This document shows positions 23,861-34,842 of a DNA stretch of 64,000 nt, in pieces. The stretch is taken from NCBI GenBank assembly GCA_022592445.1, contig JABYQR010000097.1:1-64000 (forward strand). The letters are read 5' to 3'. Source of the DNA: Cytidiella melzeri. Lineage: Eukaryota; Basidiomycota; Agaricomycetes; Polyporales; Irpicaceae. The translations under genes and the position numbers were made by a program. Positions within the stretch are counted from its first letter, which is position 1. Every line of letters starts with the position of its first letter. The notes under the pieces are model-generated. The model was not told the DNA's origin and did no database searches. It saw only the letters and a list, made by a program, of their open reading frames with translations.

Positions 23861-24058
23861 GACTTTGGTGGACTGCTGTCTGAAAGAGATTACGAGAAAA
23901 ACTTTATACCTCAGTGGTGGTATGGTCGTGCTGACAATGCGAAGCGACATCGTGGCATACAGCCATCACCTTCATTAGGAATCCCACGTGTATTCATCCA
24001 TCTTATCTCATTCACGTGAAGGGGCGCCAATGCAATTTCTCATCTCCTCGCCCTCACC
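23861..24058. promoter_or_regulatory. Bidirectional promoter with two CACGTG boxes
   Basis: The 198 bp between the divergent RIB7 and MAP2 starts contain CCCACGTGT near 23982 and the palindrome TTCACGTGAA at 24011-24020. Both hold the E-box hexamer CACGTG. bHLH binding is inferred. Confidence 0.5.
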
Positions 24059-25812
24059 ATGACTGCCGACATTACCAACACTCTCAATGGCACAAACCCG
24101 GAGAAGGTGAAGCCTCCGCAAACTAATGTAGAGGATGAAGACGACGACGACGATGCGGAGGATGACGCTGCACCCGAGAATGCAGGGGCCAACGGTACGC
24201 CGTGCATTTGAGAGCATGGGAGCGACATGCTCATTGTTGGTGGTCGTGGGCAATGGTTGTCACAGGTGAGGCAAAAAAGAAGAAAAAGAAGAAAAAGCCA
24301 AAAAAGAAGAAATCGGCGGGAAGCAAGCAGACTGAGCCTCCTACGATTGGGCTCACAAAACTGTTTCCTGACGGGGTTTACCCCGAAGGAGAACTGCAGG
24401 AATACAAGGACGAGTGAGTTGATTTGCTGAGATTGCAATATACCTACCTACCAGTTCATACTAGCAATGCCTGGCGAACGACTTCTGAAGAAAAGCGCTA
24501 CGAAGAGCGGATGGCGATGGAGGATCCTGAAATCACGTACCAACACGTAAGGCGTGGCGCGGAGGTCCATCGACAAGTAAGGAAATACGCCAGGAAGGTC
24601 ATCAAACCCGGCATGACCACTACGGAGATTGCTGAGCTGATAGAGAACGGCACGAGGGCCCTGGTTGAATCAGATGGCTTGGAGGGCGGTGTGGGATTTC
24701 CCACTGGACTGAGTATCAACAATTGTGCTGCGCACTACACCCCGAACGCTGGAGACACGGTTGGTAAGCCTTCAACAAACATTCTCCGACTTTTTACTGT
24801 TAAAAAGATGTGATTTTGTCAGTATTACAGCACGGTGACGTTATGAAGGTGGATATTGGTGTACATGTCAAGGGTCGTATTGTGGACTCCGCATTCACCC
24901 TGTCATTTAATCCGGAGTACGAAAAGCTATTGGAGGCCGTGAAAGCGGCGACAGACACAGGTATCCGGGTGCGTCGGGGAGTAACTCGCGTGTTGTTCTT
25001 AATTGACCTCGGCGACTTAGGAAGCGGGAATTGATGTCAGACTGGGGGAGCTTGCTGGATATATTCAGGAAACAATGGAATCCTACGAGGTTGAGGTTGG
25101 TGGGAAGACGCTTCCCGGTATGTCGTGTTACATACTGACTTTATGCTGGTAAGCTAACACCGAACAGTGAAACCCATCGAAAACTTGAGTGGGCATGATA
25201 TTACGAAATATCATATTCATGGCGGTAAATCAATATGCCTTGTCAAAAATGATGATCAGACAAAAATGGAGGAGGGCGAGTACTTTGCCATCGAAACATT
25301 TGGCTCTACGGGTCGAGGGAAGGTGATCGACAGTGTAAGTGAGCTGCATATCGATATATTTGTTAGTCTGACGCATAGACTAGGGCGAGATTTCTCACTA
25401 CTCGAAGGTTTTGGATGCACCACATACCCCCTTGCGCCTCACTTCCGCGAAATCCCTGCTAAAGACGATCAATAAGAATTTTGGTACAATACCCTTCTGT
25501 CGGCGATATTTGGACAGGGTAGGAGAGAGCAAATATTTACTTGCGGTACGTAGCCCCTCCTCCCCTCCCCCCCTTCTCTATTTTTGAGATCATTCGATTG
25601 ATTTGCACACAGCTCAACCACCTTGTAGCACAAGGTGTGGTGCAGGAGTATCCGCCGTTATACGATGTCCGGGGCTCCATGACTGCTCAGTTTGTACGTT
25701 GGTTTAAACTGTACATCCGAACTTTTCGACGCTAAGCTGTCTGCCGCAGGAACATACGATTCTCCTGCGGCCCACCCGGAAGGAGGTCGTGAGCAGAGGA
25801 GACGACTACTGA
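24059..25812 (+). CDS. MAP2: Methionine aminopeptidase 2
   Basis: Cytosolic dinuclear-metal enzyme that removes initiator methionine. Nine exons (24059-24194, 24266-24413, 24465-24763, 24823-24968, 25021-25117, 25168-25334, 25384-25545, 25613-25693, 25750-25812) join to 432 residues. An acidic stretch and a long lysine tract (about residues 20-65) form the ribosome-binding N-terminal extension typical of type 2 enzymes. The pita-bread catalytic domain shows [23 protein letters not shown] (two metal-binding Asp), YHIHGGKS (His), [11 protein letters not shown] (Glu), [21 protein letters not shown] and [11 protein letters not shown] with the last metal Glu. The protein ends in SRGDDY, as in MetAP2 of other eukaryotes. 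The target of fumagillin in other organisms is this enzyme class. All key residues are present. Confidence 0.95.
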
Positions 25813-26272
25813 TCATGCGACCATGGCTATGCTCCGCTGTTACCACCCCTTCGTCGCCGTTACTCCCTACAGCTACGCACAACGCGATGACTTGTACATA
25901 CTTGCACCTTTTCTCTGATATGGTCTGCTATTCCATACCTGCTCAGCGCTCAGGGCTTGGCAAGGGCGGCCAATGGCCATCAGCCATCAGCATGTGATTC
26001 TGAAAGTGATCGGTATAACAAGCGCTGGCTGTTTGAGATGGGCGCCTGTGAGCAGTTTGTCTGACTGCCACCGCTTCTGACCACTCTCCCCCACAGCCAT
26101 TAGCACAGCGGCTCATGCCTCTGACACTCTCGCCATCTCTTCCTCTTAACACACACCCATATTCCTCTTGCTCTCCCAATTTTACCCTTCCGTACAGACT
26201 ACATATCACAGTGCAGGTAAAAGCTGAGCTGCGCGCACTTGCATAGCATAGTGGGGCCCTTGAAGATAGAAC
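25813..26272. other. No gene seen
   Basis: 460 bp between MAP2 and the next plus-strand gene. Presumed 3' UTR and promoter. It is pyrimidine-rich near 26100-26200, as many fungal promoters are just upstream of the start. Confidence 0.4.
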
Positions 26273-28678
26273 ATGGCCTGGCCAACCTCTCTCTTCACCA
26301 GTAGCAGCAGCATATCGGAAGCTTCGGGTGCATCTGAAAGCAAGTCGGACACCCACTCAACCGCAAGCTATCTTCCTGAGGCCGTTACCGACCTGCTGAA
26401 ACACTTTGAGGCACCGGGTGTACCACCGCCGCCGTCGTCGCGAGTCGGAGACCCTACATTGAAACAACGTGAATCCCAACCGATTCGGTTGTGGCATCTA
26501 TGGAGGTATGCCACGTTTGTAGCCTGGAAGGGTAAGTGGCCTGTCAAAGTCATCGCGTATGTGTGATGGCTGATTTTTTCAGCGAGCGGGTTGGTGGCAG
26601 CAGTCGTATCCCATCATATGCATGGCCCTCAAAGAAAGTCTTGGGGGATCGAGATGACAGTCTTAACCTCCATTATGCGAGACGTCAATAGGCATACGCA
26701 TCTTGCTGACCTTGTGAGTCGTTATGTGCACTTCACTGTTTTTGCTCTGTGTTCATTGAAATCTCTCAGCCAATGATTAGAATGTTCATGAGCCTTAGCG
26801 GGCTAGTCCCTGTCCCCTCAGATGCCTTGGTCACGCCTGTTACTTTCACGGTTCCACGTCGTCAATTGCGGGGGATCCTCGCGGGGTTTGACAAAGCTGA
26901 GGATGGAACGCGAGAGTTGTCCGGCGAGTGGGTCGTAGGTAGGAGGACATGGGAACGCCTGCAAACCGAGTGGCAAGCATCCAGGAGAGCTCGACTTGGC
27001 TTGGAAAAGCCGCTGCGCCCTCAGAAACGAAAGGAGCGCGTCGTGCTATTTCTTCATGGTGGCGCCTACTATCTGTCCAGTCCAGCTACCCACCGGATGA
27101 TCACCATACCTCTATCGAAAGCTCTCGATGCACGGCTGTTTGGTATGTCTTTATCAATCGATAGGTTGAATATCGGGCTGACTGTCGCAAAAACAAGCAC
27201 TTGACTACAGGCTTGCACCAGAGACCCGGTTCCCCGGACCTCTTCACGACGCTGTCTCCGCCTACTTCAGACTAACCGACGACCTTCATATTCCCGCTGA
27301 AAATATTGTTATCGCAGGTGACAGTGCTGGTGGCGGTCTATCTCTGGCTTTGATGATGTACCTCCGCGACAATGACTACCCTCTGCCAGGTGCTGCCATT
27401 CTCATGTCGCCGTGGATTGGTGAGCACTTTGTTTCCTTCTTCGTTTTACCGCGGACTGACTTCATCCATAGATCTCACGATGAGCTGTGATTCCTGGGAA
27501 AGTAATGCGCAGTACGACATCGTACCCATACCGTTGCCGGGTGATCACTTGAACCCTGTCGCGTGTTACCTGGGTGAACACATGGAGAAATATCTGACAC
27601 ATCCATACGCAAGCCCGCTGTTCGGCGATTTCAGAGGATTGCCTCCGTTGCTCATTCAGAGTGGCGATGCCGAGGTCCTGAGAGACGAGAGTACGTTGAT
27701 GGCGCACAAGGCTACACTCGCAGGAGTAATTGTCAGGCATGAACTGTATGAAGATGCTGTGAGTATAGCCGTGACATGCATTAGTGGAATGATATTAAAT
27801 TCCATTTGTAGGTGCATGTTTTTCAGACGTTTCCGTTTCTTGAACAGGCTCAGCAGGCTTTCCATTCCGCTAGAGCTTTCGCGCACGAGATTCTGAAGCC
27901 GATCGACGGCGAGGCATCCTCACAGCTGGAGAGAAACGTTGAGGAGAAGCTGGAGAGCGAGATCAACAACGAGAAGGCGCAGGTGGTACAGGGAGATGGT
28001 TCCATCTCGTCGTCCAAAAAGGACGAGCTCTGTGATCCTGAGAGAGTCGTGGTCAATCCAACCGTTCGTGATGCTGCGGATAGCGAGGGAGGCTCCGCAA
28101 GCCAGGACGATGAGCCCAGCTGGGTCTCTCAAACTCCATGGCCGTCCCCACCTCTTTCTCCTAGAGATGAGAAACGCGTCGAGTTCCCGCGATGTAACAC
28201 CGCACGGAACACCGCGTCTCCACATGAGCAGACCGGTACTGTTAGTCGCAGTCGTGCGTCTTCGATTACAAGCACGCTCTTACGCCTGTCTCCTCTCGCC
28301 TTGCCAAAGTTGCCTCTTGTGCCACCGTCAATACCCGTCGCTCCTCAGTCATCGTCCAATTCCAGCCTGCGTCGTGTGCGGTCCCGCCCTTACCTCAAGC
28401 TCCCGGAAACACCGTCTTATCCTCCTAGCAAAGAATACTTTCTCGCTCCTGCCAGCATTTCTGCCACGATCGCTTCACCTGTTCCGCGACCGTCTATCCG
28501 CAGGTCACATTCTAGCCATCCTGACATCACCGTCTTGTGCGATCAGTGGGCACATAATGGACCCGCAAATCAAACTTTGACATTCAAGCCGGACGCGACC
28601 TTCCCTAGGCGGAGGAGAAAGTCTGGGTCAGTGTCGTCTGCCAATCCTCTTACGATGGGCGGGAGGCAGCAATCTTGA
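26273..28678 (+). CDS. HSL-like alpha/beta hydrolase with a long disordered C-terminal tail
   Basis: Six exons (26273-26531, 26583-26713, 26770-27142, 27198-27419, 27472-27758, 27812-28678) join to 712 residues. The hydrolase core has the oxyanion-hole motif FLHGGAYYLSS, DYRLAPETRFPGPLHD, the nucleophile elbow VIAGDSAGGGLSLAL, LIQSGDAEVLRDE with the likely catalytic Asp, and a His in DAVHVFQTFPF. This is the hormone-sensitive-lipase/steryl-acetyl-hydrolase group, which cleaves short-chain esters; the substrate is unknown. After the fold, about 280 residues are Ser/Pro/Arg-rich and look disordered (VSQTPWPSPPLSPRDEKR, PSIRRSHSSHPDI), with many possible phosphorylation sites. No signal peptide is obvious, so it may act in the cytoplasm or on lipid droplets. 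Confidence 0.82.
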
Positions 28679-28935
28679 GCTGGGACATTGATTGGTTTAT
28701 TGTTACGACGAGACTGCTACATTTATATTCACACATTTCCCCGCATATACCCTCGAAATATAATTTGCAAGTGTATAGTAGGTATGACTCAGTGTTAAAC
28801 GAAACACTGCATTTCGGTTGTTGTAGTTTTGCTAGTGTCTTAGCTCATGTTTCATTCATTGAGTCATCGAAACTCAGTCAAACATTGTATTTCGTTTATA
28901 CAACACGATAGTTTTCATGCGTCCTTCCCCGAAAG

Positions 28936-31399
28936 TTATTTCTGCATCTGAGCCAGGGTGTTAACGCTGTCCAAGAACATCGTCTTCTCGAGATTGAAAT
29001 CTGCAAACAACGGCGTGAGTTCATGTCAGATTGAAATCGAGTGGCATACGAGACTAACCATCCCTTATGACAGTGATATTGTTTCGCTGAAGTTGCAGGA
29101 CTTGTTTTGTCTCGAGGTTGAATTGAGGCCATGGTGCTGTTTCATCGCAGAATGTTTTAGCAGAAAATGTGAAATGCTAAGCTCGCGTAGTAGCTCTTAG
29201 AGATGACCTTACCTCCCGGATTCAGGTCATTGATAAAGTTGAGATAGAAATCGGTGAGCTGATTCGCAAACTCGTTCTCGACGGGTGTGGGAACGGGACC
29301 AAAGAGCAACGAAAGCTCGGATCCGTGAAATACTGCAAGGACCCCATTCAACGTCAGCTGCTGATTGCGACTTTCTTTCCATTTGCGAGGAGACCAGTAG
29401 GATATTGAGAATACGCACCTCCCAGAGTCGGGTCGTTCCCGGGAATAAACTCCGTGAAATAGTAGGCAAAGAGCGGCTGCAGCGGGGCAGCCTTGTTGAA
29501 CAACAACCTCCTGGGACCGAGGTACATGTTGTCGGTGTACCACGCCTCGCCTCTGTCAAACAAATCGTCCCCGGTGTGGAACTGTCCTCCTAGAGAGGTG
29601 TCATTAGCAGGATAAAGCTTGTTGATCGTGTCAAAGGTAGAGTTGGTGACCGTCGAAGGGTCTATGAGTAGAGCGCGGATGAATGTGTCCAGTGCTGCGT
29701 CCTCCTCGGCGGGTGGGACGTCTAGGCCAAGGATTGATTGACTGAACACTGTGCCTTCATTGAGCTTCAGAACCGCTTAGTTCACATACTCTGAACAGTA
29801 TCTTCAGAGACTTACGTTTGTGCCGGCAAGGATAGGTATATGTCTAAAGTTTCCACTGGCGATCTGTACTGATGGCCGAGCAGGCACGAAACTGCCGACA
29901 GGACCAACAGTGGGCTGCCACAGTTGCCCATTGACAACCTCGTTGGTCAGGGCATTGGAGACGTTGAGCAAAGTCTACGTTAAATAGTTAGTCAGCAGCA
30001 CACACTGTCTGCGTCTGACACATATGTACCTCGAATGGCACTTTTTGCAAACATGCGAACGACGCCGGGCCCTCTTGGCAGCCTACCTTCTGGACCAGCT
30101 TGGCATATGGGAAGCCAGGCTCGTCATAGCGTGAAGCAGGAGGGGCAGTTTTGCTGATGTTCGATAATCTGTCAGTCAAGAACGACGAAGGTCCAGTGAT
30201 CTCGTGGCTTACAAAGGTCCTGTGGAAGAATCAAATATCGCCGCTCTGAATAGTGACCGTGAAGGTGGGAAGAGAATCTGTGCCTCCACAGCTCCTGCAC
30301 CTGCAGACTATGTCCGAGTTCATGAAAGCCAAAACGAGACCCGGGCAAGGATTGTGCATTACCTGTCCCCAGATAGTCACCTGGAGAGATACGTCTGTGT
30401 TACAGATCACTCTTGTACGAACCGAGTTGAACGGACCTTATCTGGATCTCCGCCGAATTGGACCAGGTTGTCTTGCAGGAACGCGAGGCTAGCACGTACA
30501 TCATGCAAGCCGGCGTTGAGATCACCTGCTGGAACGTGAGAGCTGGCGAGCTATCAATAGCCCATTAGAAGCATATGACGCGAAAACCTTAGCAATTGAG
30601 GCTCACGAAGCCGAAGGTGTTGACGCGATAGTTCCTGTTCACGTACGTGCATGTGAGATCATTGACACAATGGGATATGCAGCGGCGAAATACGTACACG
30701 GAAGCGAACATTATGGGCTTGGAAATGTTGACGCTTCGGTTGATGATACCTAATATGATGATTGAGGAATCATATGTATCCGCGACACGAAGGGGGACGA
30801 ACGAGTTGGGTCAAAGGATGGGTTAGACGCAGCACTGTTTGACAGCAAGTGAACAATTGAAGCTCTTAGCGTTCTGTAGTAACTGACCCATTCATGAACG
30901 CTCCTCCCTATTCACCGCGTAACGTCAGTAATGATACCTGCCTGAATGATAGAGTACCTACATAAAACCACACCAGCACTGGAAGCTTATCTTTACTAGT
31001 AGTCCCAATGGGTCTCCACACCTATCGAATTACAATGCAAGTCGGGTTTGAACTTGCGACAGACTTCACAATATTACGTACATTCAAGAATAGACAGTCT
31101 TCTGCAATGGGCGCGCCCAGCGAGGAAGATGGTATTTGAGGACACGCGTTTCCAAATTCCGTTGCTTGACGAACTGTATGTGACGCTTGAGTTATAGCCA
31201 CAGGAGCTTTGAAGCGCAGGTCTCCGACGGGTGGCTGTGCAAACGGTATTCCAAGCCATTTATCTGTGCCGTTAGCAGCACTAGTTGCCCCGACAAATTT
31301 CCCCGAGGTGAGGTTTACTTGGAGAGAGGAAGCTGAGCTGGCAGCGCTAGCGTAGAGGAATGGGAGGAGGCCATATGAGAAGATCCTGACGATGCCCAT
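28936..31399 (-). CDS. Secreted type-B carboxylesterase/lipase, copy 1
   Basis: Start at 31399 with a signal peptide ([16 protein letters not shown]). The N-terminus has [33 protein letters not shown] and AEDCLFLNV. The catalytic serine lies in GQSAGAG, split by an intron whose acceptor is near 30311. Later segments are [43 protein letters not shown], the catalytic-His block [15 protein letters not shown], and [13 protein letters not shown] just before the stop at 28936. This is the alpha/beta-hydrolase group of cholinesterases and Candida-type lipases, hydrolysing esters outside the cell. It has many introns and I did not fix each one. A close paralogue follows head to tail at 31871-34267, so the pair arose by tandem duplication. 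Confidence 0.85.
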
Positions 31400-31870
31400 A
31401 GCGTCGAGCAGTCTCCAAACACAGGACAGAGAGCTGGCTAGGGATGGTTGATATATGAGCTGGCACGAGTACGTCCCGCGTGGTCAGACTTCGCTTGGCT
31501 TGCTGCGCGGTGACAGTTCTCCCACCTGAAAGGTGTCCTCCTGGAAGACGGGGTAAAGAACGATCAAATCTACTGCGCCGGCACAGAAGTGTGAGATGGG
31601 GTATTGAAGAAACATCCATCGGAACCACGGAAAGAAGAATTTCTCATAGAAACCCACCAATATTTTGCTACTGAACATGTGAGATGTCGATGAGGATATA
31701 AGAAGGCGACTTACGAGGGTCGCATCTAGACTGGTTATAGACTGTCTGAACGTGCGATTTGGGCTGACACAAGTACACGGACAGTGCGACGAGCTGTGTT
31801 ATTGCTATAGCCACCTAAAGCATACATGGTCCCAACATTTTAGCACACCCACTTCTGGATGTGACGTGTA
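31400..31870. other. Spacer between tandem esterase genes
   Basis: 471 bp between the start of copy 1 and the stop of copy 2. It should contain the copy 1 promoter. No other frame is convincing. Confidence 0.4.
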
Positions 31871-34267
31871 TCATTTCTGCATCTGAGCTAAAACGCTGGG
31901 AGAGTTGAGAAAGTCAGTCTTCTTCAAATTGAAATCTGCCAGATGTATATGTCAGTCACCACCGTGTAGTATTACTACAACATGCACGGACCATCGGATA
32001 TCGCTGTTATATTATTTCTTTGCAGTTGTAGAACTTGCTTGGTTCCGAGCTCAAACCTAGGCCACTGCACTGCACGCCAGAAACGTGCTCAGGACGACGC
32101 CGCTTCCGGTGAAGAATGTACTCACAGCCAGGAGCCAGATCGTTCACAAAATTGATGTAGAAGTCTCTAATCTGGTTTGCAAAGGCGTCTTCGACTGGAG
32201 TCGGTACAGGTCCGAAAATAAGCGGCAGTTCGGATGCGTGCGTAACTGACACAAACATCAACATTAATGACACAAAGAGCTTGAATACGATACCTCCGAG
32301 AGTTCTATTTTCGCCAGGTATGAATTCGGTGAAAAAGTAGCCAAACAGCGGCTGCAAGGGCGCGGCTTTGTCGAAGAGCAGTCGTCGCGGTGCAAGAAAC
32401 ATGTTGTCCGAATACCACGCTTCAGCTCTGTCGAAGAGGTCGTCTCCGGTATGGAAAGCTCCGCCCAAAGACGTGTCATTGGCAGGGTAGAGGATATTGA
32501 TCGTGTCGAAGGTGTTGTTGCGCACGGTGGACGGATCAATTAGTAAGTCGCTCACGAAGCCATCCAATGCGCTGTTCTCTTCATCGGAGGGGAGATTTAG
32601 GCCTAACAGAGTTCCGGTGAAGAAGGTACCCTCATTCAGCTGATTGGGTTGGTGTCAGTATGCGTCAATAACAGTCGAGGAAGAACGTACGTTGGTACCT
32701 GAAATTAGGGGTACATGCTGGAAGTCTCCACTAGCAATCCTTAGAGAAGGACGCACATTGACAAAGCTGCCAATAGGGCCGACGGCGGGTTGCCATAATT
32801 GATTGTTGACTCGTTCGACTGTCATTGCGTTGCTGATATTGAGGAGGGTCTACGTTGACCATTTAGCAAAATATCTATCCGGTTTTGAGTATTAAATCAC
32901 TTCGAAGGGTAGCCTCTGCAGACACCTGAGCGGATTAGGCTCGCCCGCGCAGCCCGTGAGCTGGATAAGTCGAGCAAATGGCTGCCCGGGCTGATCATAT
33001 ATGGAAGCAGGCGGCGACGTTTTGCTGAGATGAGGTGCAATCAGTTCAGCCACGATGCGACTCAATATGGGGTCTGACTCACAAGGGGCCCGTGGCAGAA
33101 TCAGCAATCGCTGCTCTGAAAAGTGGTTGCTGGGCAGGGAAAAGCATATGTGTCCACACGCTTCCTGCTCCTGCAGACTGTTTCCAAATCAGTTCAACTG
33201 CGCCAGTCTCAAGAAAGCCAGTTTACATACCTGGCCCCATATTGTGACCTATTTGATAAGTGCCATTAATATTCCATGTAGCTAAATTAGAATGTTTGGC
33301 TGACCTTCCGAGGATCGCCACCAAACTGACCTATGTTTGCCTGCAGGAACGCCAATGCGAGACGCTGGTCGTGTAAGCCAGCGTTGAGATCCTCTGGAGC
33401 TACTTGTGAACTGGCAAGCTGCGACATGGGATCTTGATATTCAATACTAAAAAGGGCACAAGTGGATACATACAAATCCGAAAGTGTTCAAGCGATAATT
33501 GCTATGCGTCCTGAGGTCAAATTTTGCAACTACAGATGCCTGCGCAGATACGCACATGGAGACGAAGAGAACTGGTTTTCCGATGGCAGCGCTGCAATTG
33601 ATAATTTCTGGTAAAGTAAGTCAGCATTTGGTCATGTCGTTAAGTTGCGCAAGGAATGCACCTGTTGGATCACTTCCTGGAGCGGAAGACGCGCTGAAAA
33701 AATGAGTAAAGCCCTCGACGATGCACGAGGAGCTCGAACATGTTCTTACCCATGCATCCAAGCACCTCCCTATCAGCCGGCAACAAGACTCATAAAATTT
33801 GTTCTCCAAGTGTTGGACCATGGCACTCACATGGAACCAGACTAGCACGGGAAGACGATCTTTTGCAGTTGTGCCAATAGGTCTCCAAACCTGAAGGATC
33901 CACAGTGATGAGAAGATTGTATATAAAGTGTCCAAATACATACGTTGAGGAAAAGACAGTCCTCCGACATTGTGGCACCTAAAACATTCGATGGCAGCTG
34001 AGGACAGGCGTTTCCATACTCAGTAGCTTGTTGGAGGGCTTGAGGGGGTCTAGTAATGGGGACAGGGGCCTTGAAACGTAGGTTTCCTGTCGGTGAAAGG
34101 GCGAAAGGGACACCGAGCCATCTGTCAGTGCCGTTCGCACTGCTGGTCGTCCCTACAAAATTTCCCGATGTAAGTCTGACTTGTGGTTCGTCTATAGGAT
34201 TGATGCCAGCTCCTGCACATAGAACGGCGCAACCGAAGAGAAACAACAAGGTTATGGACTGAACCAT
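31871..34267 (-). CDS. Secreted type-B carboxylesterase/lipase, copy 2
   Basis: Start at 34267 with a signal peptide (LLFLFGCAVLCAGAG). It has the same order of motifs as its neighbour: [49 protein letters not shown] in an exon beginning near 33183, STVRNNTFDTINILYPANDT, DLFDRAEAWYSDN, FFTEFIPGENRTLGG, and the His block HASELPLIFGPVPTP. The end DFNLKKT...VLAQMQK stops at 31871. Exon positions mirror those of copy 1, so the duplication kept the intron pattern. Substrate is unknown; secretion and ester hydrolysis are family knowledge. Several introns were not individually fixed. Confidence 0.85.
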
Positions 34268-34842
34268 GTTGCAGGGGGTGATAAAGCTGTGGACATGGCA
34301 TGTAGATGGAATTTTGCACTACGGCTTGCAGCACGTGTAGGTGTCCTCAAGCTCATGGGTGCTCAGGGACTGAGAACAATCACTTGATACAGACCGTGAG
34401 ATTACTCACCCTTCTACCTTCTCATGGACTCTTTTGGTGTAGTTTTTCTCATCCTTGGACTTGGCAAAGGGGGAGTAAATCGGACATTCAAGGCATGAGA
34501 AAGAAAAGTAGACAGTAGAATTGTTATATGAAGGCAATGAGGCTCAGTCAAGTGAGACTAGCATGGGAAAGAGAAAGCTCGGAGCACACACCTACATCCT
34601 GTCCACGTTGTCGGCCAATCGAATCTTGGAGGCTTGGATGCTTGAGGTATGCTCAAGCAGTGAGGAAAGAGGGTTACTGCAGTGAGTGAGCCGCAGAGGA
34701 TGCTCATGAAGCTGTTTAGAGAGCTTTACACTGGGATTTCGACTCGCGATGAGCGTGCGAAGAGGATCGCGAAATTGGACGCGCCTATATGCACGTGATC
34801 GCGTTTCTCCCGATAATTCTCCAAGGTATTCGGATTGAGCGA
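34268..34842. promoter_or_regulatory. Divergent intergenic region with a CACGTGATCG box
   Basis: About 575 bp between the divergent esterase copy 2 and the SHOC1-like gene. CACGTGATCGCGTT at 34792-34805 matches 14 bases of the inverted repeat at 8985-8998. It lies 42-51 bp upstream of the chosen start at 34843, which is why I prefer that start to the in-frame ATG at 34789. Confidence 0.5.
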
